64,000 bases of DNA. Origin: Bacillota bacterium (GTDB taxonomy: Bacteria > Bacillota > Clostridia > Acetivibrionales > DSM-1351). Shown here in pieces: positions 44,008 through 53,736 of this stretch. The position numbers and the translations under genes are program-made. The number at the start of each line of letters is the position of its first letter. The stretch's first letter is position 1. The notes beneath the pieces were generated by a model that was given only the letters and a program-made list of their open reading frames with translations, did not search any database and was not told the origin of the DNA. The stretch lies in NCBI GenBank assembly GCA_023444055.1, contig JAEZRV010000022.1, positions 1 to 64,000 on the forward strand. Direction: 5' to 3'.

Positions 44008-45894
44008 CTATATATCCTCACTAATGTCTTGATTTTCCTGCTTTAATAGCTCTAAAGACTGAACTGTTGCACCACATAAAGCTTCTGCAGTTTTTTGTTG
44101 AAAGGTTTCACTTAGTAAATTTTTTAAATCTGTAGGATTTGTTAAAAACCCTACTTCTATAAGTGCTGCTGGCATTTTTGTATATTTTAATACTACAAGT
44201 CCCGGTCTTTCAACAGTCTTTCTGTTAACTGTCTTCAATTTGCTTATTAATGAATCTTGAACTAGTTTTGCAAATTTTTCTCCTGTAAAGGACGTATCTC
44301 CATCCTTTTCAGGATAATATAGAGTTTCTGTTCCACTTACTTTAGCATTATCAACAGAATTATTATGTATACTTAAAAACAACGTTGCATTTAAAGCATT
44401 TGCAATATACGGCCTGTCATACAAGCCTACAAAAGTGTCATCCTGGCGAAGCATAAATACTTTGATATTCTTAGCCTTAAGAAGTTTTTCCAATTTTAAT
44501 GCGATAGCAAGATTTATATTTTTTTCGTATGCTTTACCTTTACAAGCACCGGGGTCTACCCCTCCGTGCCCTGCATCAATAACTACAAGCGTTTCACCGT
44601 CTTTTGCAGGTGTCAGCAAATTAATTTCAGACTGTTTTAGATTTTCATTATAGGATATAAAAAACTTGAATGCTTCTTTTGTATTAAAAACTATATGTGT
44701 ATAATTTGTTTTAGTATCTCTGAATATTTCAACAGTGCTTACCATTGAATCATTAATTTTGATAGACTCTTCAATTAGAGATACTTTAGAGCTTAAAGGA
44801 AAGGTTATTGTATATTTGTTATTTTCAGTATCAAACGATTCCTCAAAATAATTTGTAATTGTAGCACCAACACTAGCCATCTTTATATCCTTCAATGAGA
44901 AATAAACTCTATCATATTTATTAATATAAGACATATTGGCTTTTACTGGTTTTATCAAATTTATTTCGGACTGATTTAGTTCTTCATTATAAGAATTATA
45001 AAATAAAACCTCCGTTTTTGTATTAAATACTATGCGAGTATCGCCTGTTTCTTTATCTTTTTTAATCTCAGCTGTACTCACCAAGGAGTCATTAATATTA
45101 AGTATTTCTTCGGTTATGGATGCCCCTAGACTTGCAGGTAATGTAATAGTATATGTACTATTTTTAGTATCATAGGCTTCTGTATAGTAGTTATTAACTT
45201 CTGAGCCAGTGCTGACTAATTTAATATTTTTTAACAAATAAACTCTATTTGCATCATTCGTAAAGGACAAATTGGACTTTATAGGTTCCTGAACATTTTC
45301 CGATGTATTTGAAGACACATTACTGTCACCCGAAGTTGTTATCTGCGATGAAGTATTATCCGAACTTTCTGTAGTACCTGTCTTTTCTGTAGTACCTGCC
45401 TTTTCTGTAGTACCTGCCTTTTCTGTAGTTTCTGTAGTACCAGTCTTTTCAACAGTGCTTGCATTTTTTGTACTAACTGAAACCATTCTCAATTCAGATT
45501 TCCAGCTGACATCCGCCCCAAAGGCTTCAGCTACATACTTAGCTGGCACGTAGGTTCTGCCATCCTTTAGCAGAGCAGTAGTGTCCATCTGCTTTACTTT
45601 ACCATTTATTGTGTAATTTACATCCCCAATATAAAGAACTAATACATTTTTTCCCAAAGTAAAGGTTGCTTTCTGTTCTTGTCCATTCCAAGCTGCAGTT
45701 GCACCTAAACTTTCTGCAATAAAGCGGGCTGGTGTTTGTGTTCTGTTATTTGAATCAATAAAAGGCTTTGCATCTGGAAAGTCTATTTTTTTATCGTTTA
45801 CTATAACACTTATAGGTTGCTGCGCAAATGCTACTGTTGAAAATACTGTTATTATGCTAAAAATCATAATAATATGTACTAATATTTTTTTCAT
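44008..45894 (-). CDS. N-acetylmuramoyl-L-alanine amidase with AMIN domains
   Basis: A secreted zinc amidase that cuts peptidoglycan. The start at 45894 (MKKILVHIIMIFSIITVF) gives a normal signal peptide, with AGGAGG 10 bases upstream. Then follow a copper-amine-oxidase-like N-terminal domain (about 25-130, KPFIDSNNRTQTPARFIAES and DGRTYVPAKYVAEAFG), a low-complexity linker with tandem GTTEK repeats (about 145-180), two AMIN domains (about 205-315 and 315-425) and the Amidase_3 domain. The amidase has VVIDAGHGGVDPGACKGKAY (metal His), the metal Glu, SIHNN and AALIEVGFLTNP (catalytic Glu). It stands alone. Probable role in cell separation or spore wall work. Confidence 0.93.
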   Translation of the reverse strand: MKKILVHIIMIFSIITVFSTVAFAQQPISVIVNDKKIDFPDAKPFIDSNNRTQTPARFIAESLGATAAWNGQEQKATFTLGKNVLVLYIGDVNYTINGKVKQMDTTALLKDGRTYVPAKYVAEAFGADVSWKSELRMVSVSTKNASTVEKTGTTETTEKAGTTEKAGTTEKTGTTESSDNTSSQITTSGDSNVSSNTSENVQEPIKSNLSFTNDANRVYLLKNIKLVSTGSEVNNYYTEAYDTKNSTYTITLPASLGASITEEILNINDSLVSTAEIKKDKETGDTRIVFNTKTEVLFYNSYNEELNQSEINLIKPVKANMSYINKYDRVYFSLKDIKMASVGATITNYFEESFDTENNKYTITFPLSSKVSLIEESIKINDSMVSTVEIFRDTKTNYTHIVFNTKEAFKFFISYNENLKQSEINLLTPAKDGETLVVIDAGHGGVDPGACKGKAYEKNINLAIALKLEKLLKAKNIKVFMLRQDDTFVGLYDRPYIANALNATLFLSIHNNSVDNAKVSGTETLYYPEKDGDTSFTGEKFAKLVQDSLISKLKTVNRKTVERPGLVVLKYTKMPAALIEVGFLTNPTDLKNLLSETFQQKTAEALCGATVQSLELLKQENQDISEDI

Positions 45895-46176
45895 CTTTTG
45901 TTGTCCTCCTCTAAAAGCAAACAATTACCTTTAAGGTATATATGTTCTATATTTATGTTATATTTGTTTTTATTTGTTTTTTATATGTCTGATACATACT
46001 TTCTCTATTTTATTCAAACTTATATATATTTTAAGTATACTATTTATTACGAAAAATAGAAAACTTAATATCTGACTTTTAAAAAAAACGTAATATTTCT
46101 GTAAAGGAAGCTGTATTGCTAATACAAAAAAGAAAATACCCTCTATTTTAAAGATATTTTCTAGTCAAAAATATTT

Positions 46177-46692
46177 TTATTTGTCATTTAACGACAGTAT
46201 GCAACCGCAATACTTCTGGCGATAAAGCTCCATATCTCTTGCCATTTGCTGCCCTTGCCTAAAGCCTGGTCTAAAATCCCTATATGCAAATTCAACACCA
46301 TATTCTTTTGCATAATAATCTCCAAGCTCTTTTATTAAATCATGTTTTTGATAAGGACTGACTAAAAGAGTTGTAGTAAATGCTTGAAAGCCATTTTCAG
46401 CAGCATACTTGGCTGCTCTTTCAAGCCTCAAGCTATAACATCTATGACATCTAGCCTCTCCGATGTCCTTCATGCCTTCCCATTCCTCCTGTCTAAAATC
46501 ATCATCATATGTGACAGGAATATTTGTTATGCTGCTGAGCTTTGCAACATTTTCTTTTCTTCTGGTGTGTTCTTCTATTGGATGAATATTGGGGTTGTAA
46601 TAAAACCCTTGTATTTCAAAATTCTCTTTCAATAGCTCCTGTATAGGATATGTGGAACATGGGCCACAGCACATGTGTAATAATAGTTTCAT
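46177..46692 (-). CDS. queH: Epoxyqueuosine reductase QueH
   Basis: Reduces epoxyqueuosine in tRNA to queuosine, a step that QueG performs in other bacteria. The 171 residues match the DUF208/QueH family. The [4Fe-4S] and adjacent metal ligands are the cysteines in LLHMCCGPCSTYP, EARCHRCYSLRLERAA and YCGCILS. ARCHRC.S is the family signature. GAAGGG precedes the ATG. It follows ruvB on the same strand with a 245-base gap that holds a coding relic. In many Firmicutes the ruvAB genes are followed by queA and tgt, so a link of ruv genes to queuosine genes is familiar. Confidence 0.93.
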   Translation of the reverse strand: MKLLLHMCCGPCSTYPIQELLKENFEIQGFYYNPNIHPIEEHTRRKENVAKLSSITNIPVTYDDDFRQEEWEGMKDIGEARCHRCYSLRLERAAKYAAENGFQAFTTTLLVSPYQKHDLIKELGDYYAKEYGVEFAYRDFRPGFRQGQQMARDMELYRQKYCGCILSLNDK

Positions 46693-46705
46693 TTTTATCT
46701 ACCCT

Positions 46706-46936
46706 TCAAATTTTTGATTTTTTATAGGATATTATAGCATAGATGTTGTTGACCCTATTCAATTGAATATCCTTATTTCCATCATTAGAATAATAGCCAT
46801 TGTTATAGTAATAATTATCAAACGCATCACTTTTATTCCATAATTCCATGCCTACAAATTTTGGGCTTGGTTCTGTAGTGAAGTGGCTAAATTCTGACCC
46901 TGTAGAATCCTGACGTCCAGGATGATTGAAGATGCG
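46706..46936 (-). other. Unidentified coding-like fragment continuing in frame after ruvB
   Basis: Immediately after the ruvB TAA the same frame stays open for 76 codons to a TGA. It reads HPGRQDSTGSEFSHFTTEPS, then PKFVGMELWNKSDAFDNYYY and NRVNNIYAIISYKKSKI. Its base composition and residue use look like a genuine protein rather than random AT-rich sequence. No start codon with a ribosome binding site precedes it, so it is probably the C-terminal remnant of a deleted gene brought next to ruvB. A read-through extension of RuvB is less likely. Confidence 0.5.
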
Positions 46937-47938
46937 TTATTCATCACCAAAGGGTAGTCCAAAATGCTCATAGGCATTTTTAGTTGCCATTCTGCCTCTT
47001 GGCGTCTTGTTTATATAACCTAGCTGTATAAGAAATGGCTCGTATACATCCTCTATAGTTCCTGAATCTTCGCCAATTGACGCTGCTAAGGTATCAAGAC
47101 CTACAGGGCCACCACTAAATTTGGTAATTATACTAAGTAACATATTTCTATCTACACCATCTAAACCAATTTCATCAACCTCAAGTGCATCAAGTGCGTG
47201 CTTTGCAACCTTTAAGTCTATTTTTCCGCTGCCTATTACCTGTGCAAAATCACGTACTCTCTTTAAAAGTCTATTTGCAATTCTAGGTGTTCCTCGTGAT
47301 CTTCTTGCAATTTCATAAGCACCATCCTCTTCAAGCTCAATATTCAGTATTCCTGCAGAACGCTTTACAATATGCTTTAGTTCATCTGCAGTATACATCT
47401 CGAGTTTATTTATAACACCAAACCTATCTCTCAGTGGAGCAGTAAGAAGTCCTGCCCTTGTAGTTGCACCTATTAAAGTGAATTTAGGAAGATCAAGTCT
47501 TATAGACCGGGCACTTGGACCCTTACCAATAATTATGTCTAAAGCATAGTCCTCCATAGCCGGATACAATATTTCTTCAACGCTCCTATTGAGGCGATGA
47601 ATTTCATCAATAAAAAGCACATCATGAGTACTTAAATTTGTAAGTATTGCAGCTAAATCGCCCGCCTTTTCAATTGCCGGCCCTGATGTTATTCTCAGGT
47701 TAACACCCATTTCAGATGAAATAATACCTGCAAGTGTAGTCTTACCTAATCCTGGAGGACCATAGAGTAAAACGTGATCCAAAGCTTCATTTCTTCTTTT
47801 AGCGGCTTCTATAAATACACTGAGATTACTTTTTACCTTGGATTGCCCTATGTATTCATCAAGTTTTTTTGGTCTTAAGCTAACCTCATCAATATCATCG
47901 GAATGAGTTTCTCTATTTACCAGTCTTTCCTCTTCCAT
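46937..47938 (-). CDS. ruvB: Holliday junction branch migration ATPase RuvB
   Basis: The motor of the RuvABC resolvasome. The start at 47938 has GGAGGG just upstream; 15 codons further upstream the frame is open without a signal. The 333 residues match the family. Walker A is YGPPGLGKTTLAG, Walker B is VLFIDEIHRLNR, sensor 1 is TLIGATTRAGLL, and the C-terminal winged helix ends with GYINKTPRGRMATKNAYEHF. It is separated by 51 nt from ruvA, upstream on the same strand. Confidence 0.97.
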   Translation of the reverse strand: MEEERLVNRETHSDDIDEVSLRPKKLDEYIGQSKVKSNLSVFIEAAKRRNEALDHVLLYGPPGLGKTTLAGIISSEMGVNLRITSGPAIEKAGDLAAILTNLSTHDVLFIDEIHRLNRSVEEILYPAMEDYALDIIIGKGPSARSIRLDLPKFTLIGATTRAGLLTAPLRDRFGVINKLEMYTADELKHIVKRSAGILNIELEEDGAYEIARRSRGTPRIANRLLKRVRDFAQVIGSGKIDLKVAKHALDALEVDEIGLDGVDRNMLLSIITKFSGGPVGLDTLAASIGEDSGTIEDVYEPFLIQLGYINKTPRGRMATKNAYEHFGLPFGDE

Positions 47939-47989
47939 TTTACCCTCCATGTTTATATCCCTAAAATAACCGTTATAATTCATTGAATA

Positions 47990-48595
47990 CTATTTTGATA
48001 GTGCCTTCAGCGCATTTTTTATTGTCTCTTCTACGCCCATTCCCTCTGTATACACTTTATTTACAGCATTGGATGCTTCAAAAGAGCTGTAGCCTAACAC
48101 CATCAGTGCGCTTACAGCCTCAGTTGCTGAACAGTCACTTCCGCTTTCTGCATCTGTAATAGTACATCCTAGAGTATTAGCTGTCAGCTGTTCTTTTGAT
48201 ATCTTATCCTTTAGCTCTAAGATTATTCTTTGAGCCATCTTAGCACCAATCCCCTGCGCTTTAGTCAATGACTTTGTATCTTGTGAAACTACTGCAAGTG
48301 CAAATCTTGATGGTGATAATGTTGAAATCAGTGAAATAGCAGCCTTTGGTCCAACTCCTGATACTGTTATAAGCATTTCAAACATGCCAAGCTCTTCCAT
48401 TGAATGAAATCCATATAGAGCAACTAAGTCTTCTCTCACATAGTAATGAGTGTATATTTTAATTTGCGATCCAATTTGTCCAACACTATTTATTGTTGAT
48501 AACGCAGTAAAAATTCTGTAGCCTATTCCACCTGCTTCAACAATTATACTGCCATTTGATTTATCTTCTAACGTTCCCTTTATATATGCAAACAT
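47990..48595 (-). CDS. ruvA: Holliday junction DNA helicase subunit RuvA
   Basis: Binds the four-way junction as a tetramer and loads RuvB. The 201 residues show the N-terminal OB fold (MFAYIKGTLEDKSNGSIIVE), two helix-hairpin-helix motifs (LITVSGVGPKAAISLISTL and AQGIGAKMAQRIILELKDKI) and the C-terminal RuvB-contacting domain (ATEAVSALMVLGYSSFEASN). GGAGAG precedes the ATG. It is 203 nt downstream of ruvC; that gap contains a decayed MITE fragment. Confidence 0.96.
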   Translation of the reverse strand: MFAYIKGTLEDKSNGSIIVEAGGIGYRIFTALSTINSVGQIGSQIKIYTHYYVREDLVALYGFHSMEELGMFEMLITVSGVGPKAAISLISTLSPSRFALAVVSQDTKSLTKAQGIGAKMAQRIILELKDKISKEQLTANTLGCTITDAESGSDCSATEAVSALMVLGYSSFEASNAVNKVYTEGMGVEETIKNALKALSK

Positions 48596-48652
48596 TTTTC
48601 ACTCTCCGCTAACCTTAGTTTTATATCATACTTATTTTCTTTTTTACCATGC

Positions 48653-48725
48653 TTAAATTATTTAACTCAACTTTCACATATGAAAAGTCTACCGATACTC
48701 AACCTTATCAATGATTTGTTGCAGA
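48653..48725. repeat. Relic of the MITE-like family between ruvC and ruvA
   Basis: ATTTAACTCAACTTTCACAT, then a segment with CTTATCAATGATTTGTTGC, resembles the left third of the element at 58990-59060 (ATTAACTCATCTTTCATACA ... CTTATCAATGGTTTGTTGCC). Confidence 0.5.
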
Positions 48726-48798
48726 AAAATTGAATTATTTAATTTTATAGAATTCCTTGATAATATGTATTCACTTTAATGTTTTTACACAAATAACA

Positions 48799-49299
48799 CT
48801 AAAAATTGTTGTTACCAAAAATAGCTCCCATCCTGTGCGAATTACCATGACATATTGCTATTGCTAAAGCATCAGCAACATCATCTGGTTTTGGTATAGC
48901 ACTCAAATTCAAAATCGCCTTCACCATTTGCTGTATCTGTGCCTTCTCAGCTCTGCCGTAGCCAACTACTGACTGTTTTACCTGCAAAGGTGTATATTCA
49001 TATATATCAACACCAGATTTTGCTGCTGCAAGTACTGCTACCCCTCTGCCATGTCCAACATTAAGTGCAGTTTTAATGTTTTTATTAAAAAACAACTCTT
49101 CTATAGCTATTGCATCTGGCTTAAACTTTTTTATTAATATCTCTAAATCGTTATAAAGCACTAAAAGTCTTTGTGAGAGCTTCATTGAAGCTTCTGTAGT
49201 AACTGCTCCGTATTCTAAAACCGAAAATTTGTTCCCTTCATATTTTACAACACCATAGCCTGTTATTGCAAATCCCGGGTCAATCCCCATTATTATCAT
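48799..49299 (-). CDS. ruvC: Crossover junction endodeoxyribonuclease RuvC
   Basis: Cuts Holliday junctions symmetrically. The 166 residues carry the RNase H-like catalytic acids: GIDPGFAITGYGVV (Asp7), AIAIEELFFNKN (the Glu) and the C-terminal PDDVADALAIAICHGN (the Asp pair). YEYTPLQVKQSVVGYGRAEK is the conserved DNA-facing segment. GGAGG lies before the ATG. First gene of the ruvC-ruvA-ruvB order, which is the typical clostridial order. Confidence 0.96.
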   Translation of the reverse strand: MIIMGIDPGFAITGYGVVKYEGNKFSVLEYGAVTTEASMKLSQRLLVLYNDLEILIKKFKPDAIAIEELFFNKNIKTALNVGHGRGVAVLAAAKSGVDIYEYTPLQVKQSVVGYGRAEKAQIQQMVKAILNLSAIPKPDDVADALAIAICHGNSHRMGAIFGNNNF

Positions 49300-49535
49300 T
49301 AGTTAGCCTCCATATTTTCAATTTTAGTATATATATAAGTTATAAACTCCATAATAAATCAAAATTGCTTACTGAATTATGATTATAACATGTTATATTT
49401 TATAAATCTTCACAATATTATACCTAATAAACCATTCTTATTAAATCTCCTCCACATAACGCTAATAGTGAATTTTTTGGATAATAAATTTTTGATTTAA
49501 TGATTTTAAGCAATGAATTTATCTCTAATAAATTA

Positions 49536-50663
49536 CTAATTCACATTTTTCCACCAACGATTTGTATAATTCTGAACATTTTCAAACTTCATAGTTTCAC
49601 TTATCATAGGTGTTACTACTAAAATACCGTTATCTTCTCCTGCTTTTGTAAAACGTTCTGCTGGATCATCCCACGGGTGCTTTGACAAACGGAATGTTGC
49701 CCAATGAACAGGCATAGCTATCTTTGCTCCAAGTATTTTGGCAGCTTTAATAGATTGTTCTGGGAACATATGGGTATGTGCCCATCTTTCATTATATTGA
49801 GCACAATCAAGCATTACAAAGTCAAAATCCCCATACTTATCATGGATCTGCTGAAAATGATTTCCATATCCAGTGTCTCCACTTTCAAATATCTTCATAG
49901 TATTGGTCTTAAACACCCACGATGCCCACAAAGTTTTATTTTGGTCAGTAAAACTTCTTCCCGAGTAGTGATGGGATGGTGTACATCCTATAGTAAGCCC
50001 ATCAATATTAATTTCTTCCCACCACGCCATATTCTTAACCTTTTTAGAATCAAAACCCCATCGTTCTAAGTGATTTTCAACCCCTAATGGTACTATATAT
50101 TTTTTTACTTTACTGTCTATTTTTTTAAGAGTTTTATAATCCATGTGATCATAATGATCATGAGATAATATTACTACATCAATTTCAGGAAGGTCCTCCA
50201 ACTCAATACATGAATCACTAAATCGTTTACTACCAACAAAAGAAACAGGTGAAATCACCTTACTAAAAACTGGGTCTATCAATATATTAGCCCCATTCAT
50301 TTGTAATAAAATAGAGTCATGTCCAAACCATGTTACATGTAATTGCTCACTATTAATATTATTAAACTTTGGGCTTCCTGTAGGAATCACATCTTTAGGT
50401 TTTACACCTTTAATAGATAAAATATTATTATCTTTGTTTGAATTATCGGTCATTATCTTAAATGGTTGTTCATTAGTAAACTTATCATCTTTAAAATTTT
50501 GTGCTCTCCTTGCATAATCTTCTTTGTCATCCATTGATGCACTTCCACCGAAGGCAGTCCATGTCTTTAAAAAAACTAACCCAGCTAAAAAAAATACAAG
50601 TAACACACAAATGAAAACAAGTAGGACTTGCAGTATCTTATGTATTTTAAGAAACCTTATCAT
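49536..50663 (-). CDS. Membrane-anchored metallo-beta-lactamase-fold hydrolase (NAPE-PLD/UlaG-like)
   Basis: 375 residues. An N-terminal membrane helix (about 10-32, ILQVLLVFICVLLVFFLAGL) anchors the protein, probably with the enzyme outside. The MBL fold shows WFGHDSILLQMNGANILIDP, ILSHDHYDHMD (the HxHxDH zinc motif), GCTPSHHYSGRSF, ESGDTGYGNHF (the metal Asp) and MPVHWATFRLSKHPW. This pattern belongs to the group that includes NAPE-hydrolysing phospholipase D and UlaG-type lactonases, so a phospholipid-like substrate is possible but unproven. AGGAGG lies about 13 bases from the ATG. It is divergent from argG. Confidence 0.88.
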   Translation of the reverse strand: MIRFLKIHKILQVLLVFICVLLVFFLAGLVFLKTWTAFGGSASMDDKEDYARRAQNFKDDKFTNEQPFKIMTDNSNKDNNILSIKGVKPKDVIPTGSPKFNNINSEQLHVTWFGHDSILLQMNGANILIDPVFSKVISPVSFVGSKRFSDSCIELEDLPEIDVVILSHDHYDHMDYKTLKKIDSKVKKYIVPLGVENHLERWGFDSKKVKNMAWWEEINIDGLTIGCTPSHHYSGRSFTDQNKTLWASWVFKTNTMKIFESGDTGYGNHFQQIHDKYGDFDFVMLDCAQYNERWAHTHMFPEQSIKAAKILGAKIAMPVHWATFRLSKHPWDDPAERFTKAGEDNGILVVTPMISETMKFENVQNYTNRWWKNVN

Positions 50664-50731
50664 GTTTTTTATTATCCTCCTATAAACAAACTTAAATATA
50701 ACTAATATAATTGAATAATTATAAAATTTTA

Positions 50732-50760
50732 TTGCATATTTATACAGTTTATTGTATAAT
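50732..50760 (+). promoter_or_regulatory. Promoter of argG
   Basis: TTGCAT (50732-50737), a 17-base spacer and TATAAT (50755-50760). The AT-rich half-sites TGCATATTTATACA and TGTATAATCA around the -10 element could bind ArgR, but they deviate from the ARG-box consensus. Confidence 0.55.
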
Positions 50761-50924
50761 CAGTGTTGTAAATTTATTATCAAAAACAACTTAATTTATT
50801 TGGAGGTCTCTTTCTTTAAATTAAGAACTTGTTTATAATATATTTTAGCATAATTTTTTAGTAATGTTTTTTATTTTAAATATTTATTTGGTGCTGAGAT
50901 TTTTCAGCTGAAAGGATGGTAACT

Positions 50925-52139
50925 ATGAGCAAAGAGAAAGTTTTATTAGCTTATTCAGGTGGACTAGACACCTCAATAATTATTCCATGGTTAAAAGAAA
51001 ATTATGATTATGAAGTAATCGCTATGGCTGGTGATGTTGGACAAGGCGATGAATTGGAGCCTTTACATGAAAAAGCAATTAAAACAGGTGCTTCAAAGCT
51101 TTATATAGAGGATTTAAGAGAAGAGTTTATAACAGACTTTATATATCCTACTTTAAAGGCTGGTGCAATATATGAAGGAAAATATCTTTTAGGTACTTCC
51201 TTTGCAAGACCTATCATAGCAAAAAGGATGGTTGAGATTGCATTAAAAGAAGGTTGTACAGCAATTTGTCATGGTGCTACTGGAAAAGGAAATGACCAGG
51301 TTAGATTTGAATTAACAGTTAAAGCATTAGCTCCACAGCTTAAAATAATAGCACCTTGGAGAATTTGGGACATTAAGTCAAGAGAAGAAGAAATTGATTA
51401 TGCTATAGCAAGAAATATTCCTCTTCCTGTTACAAAGAAAGATAACTACAGCATGGACAGAAATCTTTGGCATTTGAGCCATGAAGGTATGGATTTGGAA
51501 GATCCTTGGAACGAGCCACAATATGATAATATGTTAAAGCTCATGGTTTCTCCTGAAAAAGCTCCTGATGCACCAACATATGTTGAAATTTATTTCGAAA
51601 GAGGTATTCCTAAAAAAGTAAATGGTGTTGAGTATAGTCCAATTGAGATGATGGACGTATTAAACAAGGTTGCTGGGGAAAACGGAGTTGGCATAGTTGA
51701 CATGGTTGAAAACAGACTTGTTGGTATGAAGTCAAGAGGCGTTTATGAGACTCCAGCTGGAACAGTTCTTTATGCTGCTCACAGAGAATTGGAATTACTT
51801 TGCTTAGATAGAGACACACTCCACTACAAAGATATTATTGCTCAGAGATTTGCTGAATTAGTATACTTTGGACAATGGTTTACTCCTCTTCGTGAATCAT
51901 TATCAGCATTTGTTGATAAAACACAGGAAACAGTTACTGGTACAGTTAGAATGAAGCTCTACAAAGGTAACTGTATGCCAGCTGGTGCTAAGTCTGAATA
52001 CTCATTATATAGTGAAGAAATTGCTACATTTGATAAAGACGAAGTCTATAACCAAAAGGATGCTGAAGGCTTTATTAATCTCTTTGGTCTTCCAATAAAG
52101 GTTAGAGCTCAAATACTAAATGGTAAGGACATTAAATAA
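50925..52139 (+). CDS. argG: Argininosuccinate synthase
   Basis: Joins citrulline and aspartate with ATP in arginine synthesis. The start at 50925 is chosen because AAAGGA lies 8 bases before it; another ATG 9 bases earlier touches that box. The 404 residues fit the family. Motifs: VLLAYSGGLDTSIIIPWL (N-type PP-loop for ATP), GHGATGKGNDQVRFEL-type segment read here as CHGATGKGNDQVRFEL, APWRIWDI, and YSMDRNLWHLSHEGMDLEDP. Followed by a terminator and then argH on the same strand (192-nt gap). Confidence 0.97.
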   Translation: MSKEKVLLAYSGGLDTSIIIPWLKENYDYEVIAMAGDVGQGDELEPLHEKAIKTGASKLYIEDLREEFITDFIYPTLKAGAIYEGKYLLGTSFARPIIAKRMVEIALKEGCTAICHGATGKGNDQVRFELTVKALAPQLKIIAPWRIWDIKSREEEIDYAIARNIPLPVTKKDNYSMDRNLWHLSHEGMDLEDPWNEPQYDNMLKLMVSPEKAPDAPTYVEIYFERGIPKKVNGVEYSPIEMMDVLNKVAGENGVGIVDMVENRLVGMKSRGVYETPAGTVLYAAHRELELLCLDRDTLHYKDIIAQRFAELVYFGQWFTPLRESLSAFVDKTQETVTGTVRMKLYKGNCMPAGAKSEYSLYSEEIATFDKDEVYNQKDAEGFINLFGLPIKVRAQILNGKDIK

Positions 52140-52157
52140 TTAGTATATAGCTTTTCG

Positions 52158-52188
52158 AGGGCTCAAAAATGCGCAATGTTTGCACAAA
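52158..52188. repeat. Dispersed short repeat, copy 3
   Basis: GGGCTCAAAAATGCGCAATG followed by TTTGCACAAA, in the argG-argH gap. See copies at 26055 and 26199. Confidence 0.55.
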
Positions 52189-52261
52189 GTATTTTTACGA
52201 GTTATTATGAAATACTAATTATAACGTATATGACTTATTTAGGAATTAATCAGCTTTATAT

Positions 52262-52291
52262 GGGACAATCCAAAATGGGTTGTCCCTTTTT
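52262..52291 (+). terminator. Terminator between argG and argH
   Basis: 10-bp stem GGGACAATCC/GGGTTGTCCC with an AAAAT loop and a TTTTT tail. It could also attenuate argH, which starts 41 bases later. Confidence 0.85.
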
Positions 52292-52331
52292 AAAAAATTT
52301 ATATCCGCAATAGCGGCTTATGGAGGTTACT

Positions 52332-53711
52332 ATGAAACTTTGGGGCGGTAGATTTGAAAAGGGAACTGATAAGCTGGTAGATGATTTTAACTCTTCTATT
52401 AGGTTTGACTGTAGAATGTACAAGCATGATATTCTAGGCAGTATTGCTCATGCAAATATGCTTGGCAAGTGTGGAATTATTTCAGTTGATGAAAGCGCCC
52501 TTATTCAGAGTACCCTTAAAGACATTTTGAGTGATATTGAAGCTGGAAAAATAGAGTTTGAAATTGATGCAGAAGATATTCATATGAATGTTGAAAAAAT
52601 TCTTATTTCTAGAATTGGAGATACTGGAAAGAAGCTTCATACCGGAAGAAGCAGAAATGATCAGGTTGCTCTTGATATCAGAATGTATCTTAAGGATGAA
52701 ATCATTACTATAAATAATATGTTAATTAACCTTGAAAATACCATAACTAATATTTCAGAGGATAATTTAGACACAATTCTGCCAGGATATACACATTTAC
52801 AAAGGGCTCAGCCTATAACCTTCGCTCATCATATGATGGCTTACTTTGAAATGTTTAAGCGTGATTTAAGTCGTCTTAGTGACTGCTATTCAAGAATGAA
52901 TATTCTTCCTCTTGGTTCAGGAGCTTTAGCAGGAACAACTTATCCTCTTGACAGGTATATGGTTGCAAATGAGCTTGGTTTTAATGATGTAACCCAAAAT
53001 AGTCTTGACGGTGTAAGTGACAGAGATTTTGCAATTGAGTTGCTCTCATGTCTTTCAATGGTTATGATGCATATGAGTAGACTCAGCGAAGAAATAATTC
53101 TCTGGTCATCTCATGAATTTGGATTTGTTGAGTTAGACGACGCTTATAGCACTGGTAGTAGCATTATGCCTCAGAAAAAAAATCCTGATGTAGCTGAGCT
53201 TGCCCGTGGTAAGACCGGTCGTGTATATGGAAGTTTGATGACAATGCTTACAGTTATGAAGTCGCTTCCTTTGGCCTATAACAAGGATATGCAGGAAGAT
53301 AAAGAAGCTATTTTCGATGCAGTTGATACCGTTAAAATGTGTATACCTGTATTTTCAAATATGCTTGCAACTATGAAGCTTCGTAAATCTAATATGTACA
53401 AGGCAGCTCAGGGTGGTTTCACAAATGCTACTGATATTGCTGATTATCTTGTTAAAAAGGGTATCCCTTTTAGAAGTGCTCATGAAATAATAGGTAAAAT
53501 GGTTCTGTATTGTATTGAAAACAACAAAGCTATTGATGATATGAGCATGGAAGAGTTCAAAGGCTTCTCCGATAAAATTGAGGATGATGTTTACTCAGAA
53601 ATCAGTCTTGAAAAGTGTGTATCTGGAAGAAAGCTTACAGGCGGCCCTGCTAGAGAAACTGAGCAAAAGGCAATTGATAACGCCAAAATGTTTATTGGCT
53701 CTTTAAGTTAA
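52332..53711 (+). CDS. argH: Argininosuccinate lyase
   Basis: Splits argininosuccinate into arginine and fumarate, the last step of arginine synthesis. The start at 52332 has GGAGG just upstream. The 459 residues match the fumarase/aspartase superfamily. Motifs: LWGGRFEKGTDKLVDDFNSS, HTGRSRNDQVALDIRMYL, LPGYTHLQRAQPITFAHHM, LGSGALAGTTYPLDR and the signature SSIMPQKKNPDVAELARGK with the mobile catalytic Ser loop. It lies 192 nt after argG with an intervening terminator, so it may be regulated partly by read-through or by its own promoter. Confidence 0.97.
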   Translation: MKLWGGRFEKGTDKLVDDFNSSIRFDCRMYKHDILGSIAHANMLGKCGIISVDESALIQSTLKDILSDIEAGKIEFEIDAEDIHMNVEKILISRIGDTGKKLHTGRSRNDQVALDIRMYLKDEIITINNMLINLENTITNISEDNLDTILPGYTHLQRAQPITFAHHMMAYFEMFKRDLSRLSDCYSRMNILPLGSGALAGTTYPLDRYMVANELGFNDVTQNSLDGVSDRDFAIELLSCLSMVMMHMSRLSEEIILWSSHEFGFVELDDAYSTGSSIMPQKKNPDVAELARGKTGRVYGSLMTMLTVMKSLPLAYNKDMQEDKEAIFDAVDTVKMCIPVFSNMLATMKLRKSNMYKAAQGGFTNATDIADYLVKKGIPFRSAHEIIGKMVLYCIENNKAIDDMSMEEFKGFSDKIEDDVYSEISLEKCVSGRKLTGGPARETEQKAIDNAKMFIGSLS

Positions 53712-53736
53712 ATCAGAGCAAACTAGTAACACTAAA

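Noticed and set aside
45350..45460. Tandem 15-base repeats in the amidase gene considered as a minisatellite
   Set aside because: They lie in frame and encode the GTTEK linker of the amidase; they are part of the protein.
50664..50924. T-box leader before argG
   Set aside because: No AGGGTGGNACCGCG-like motif and no matching specifier stem.
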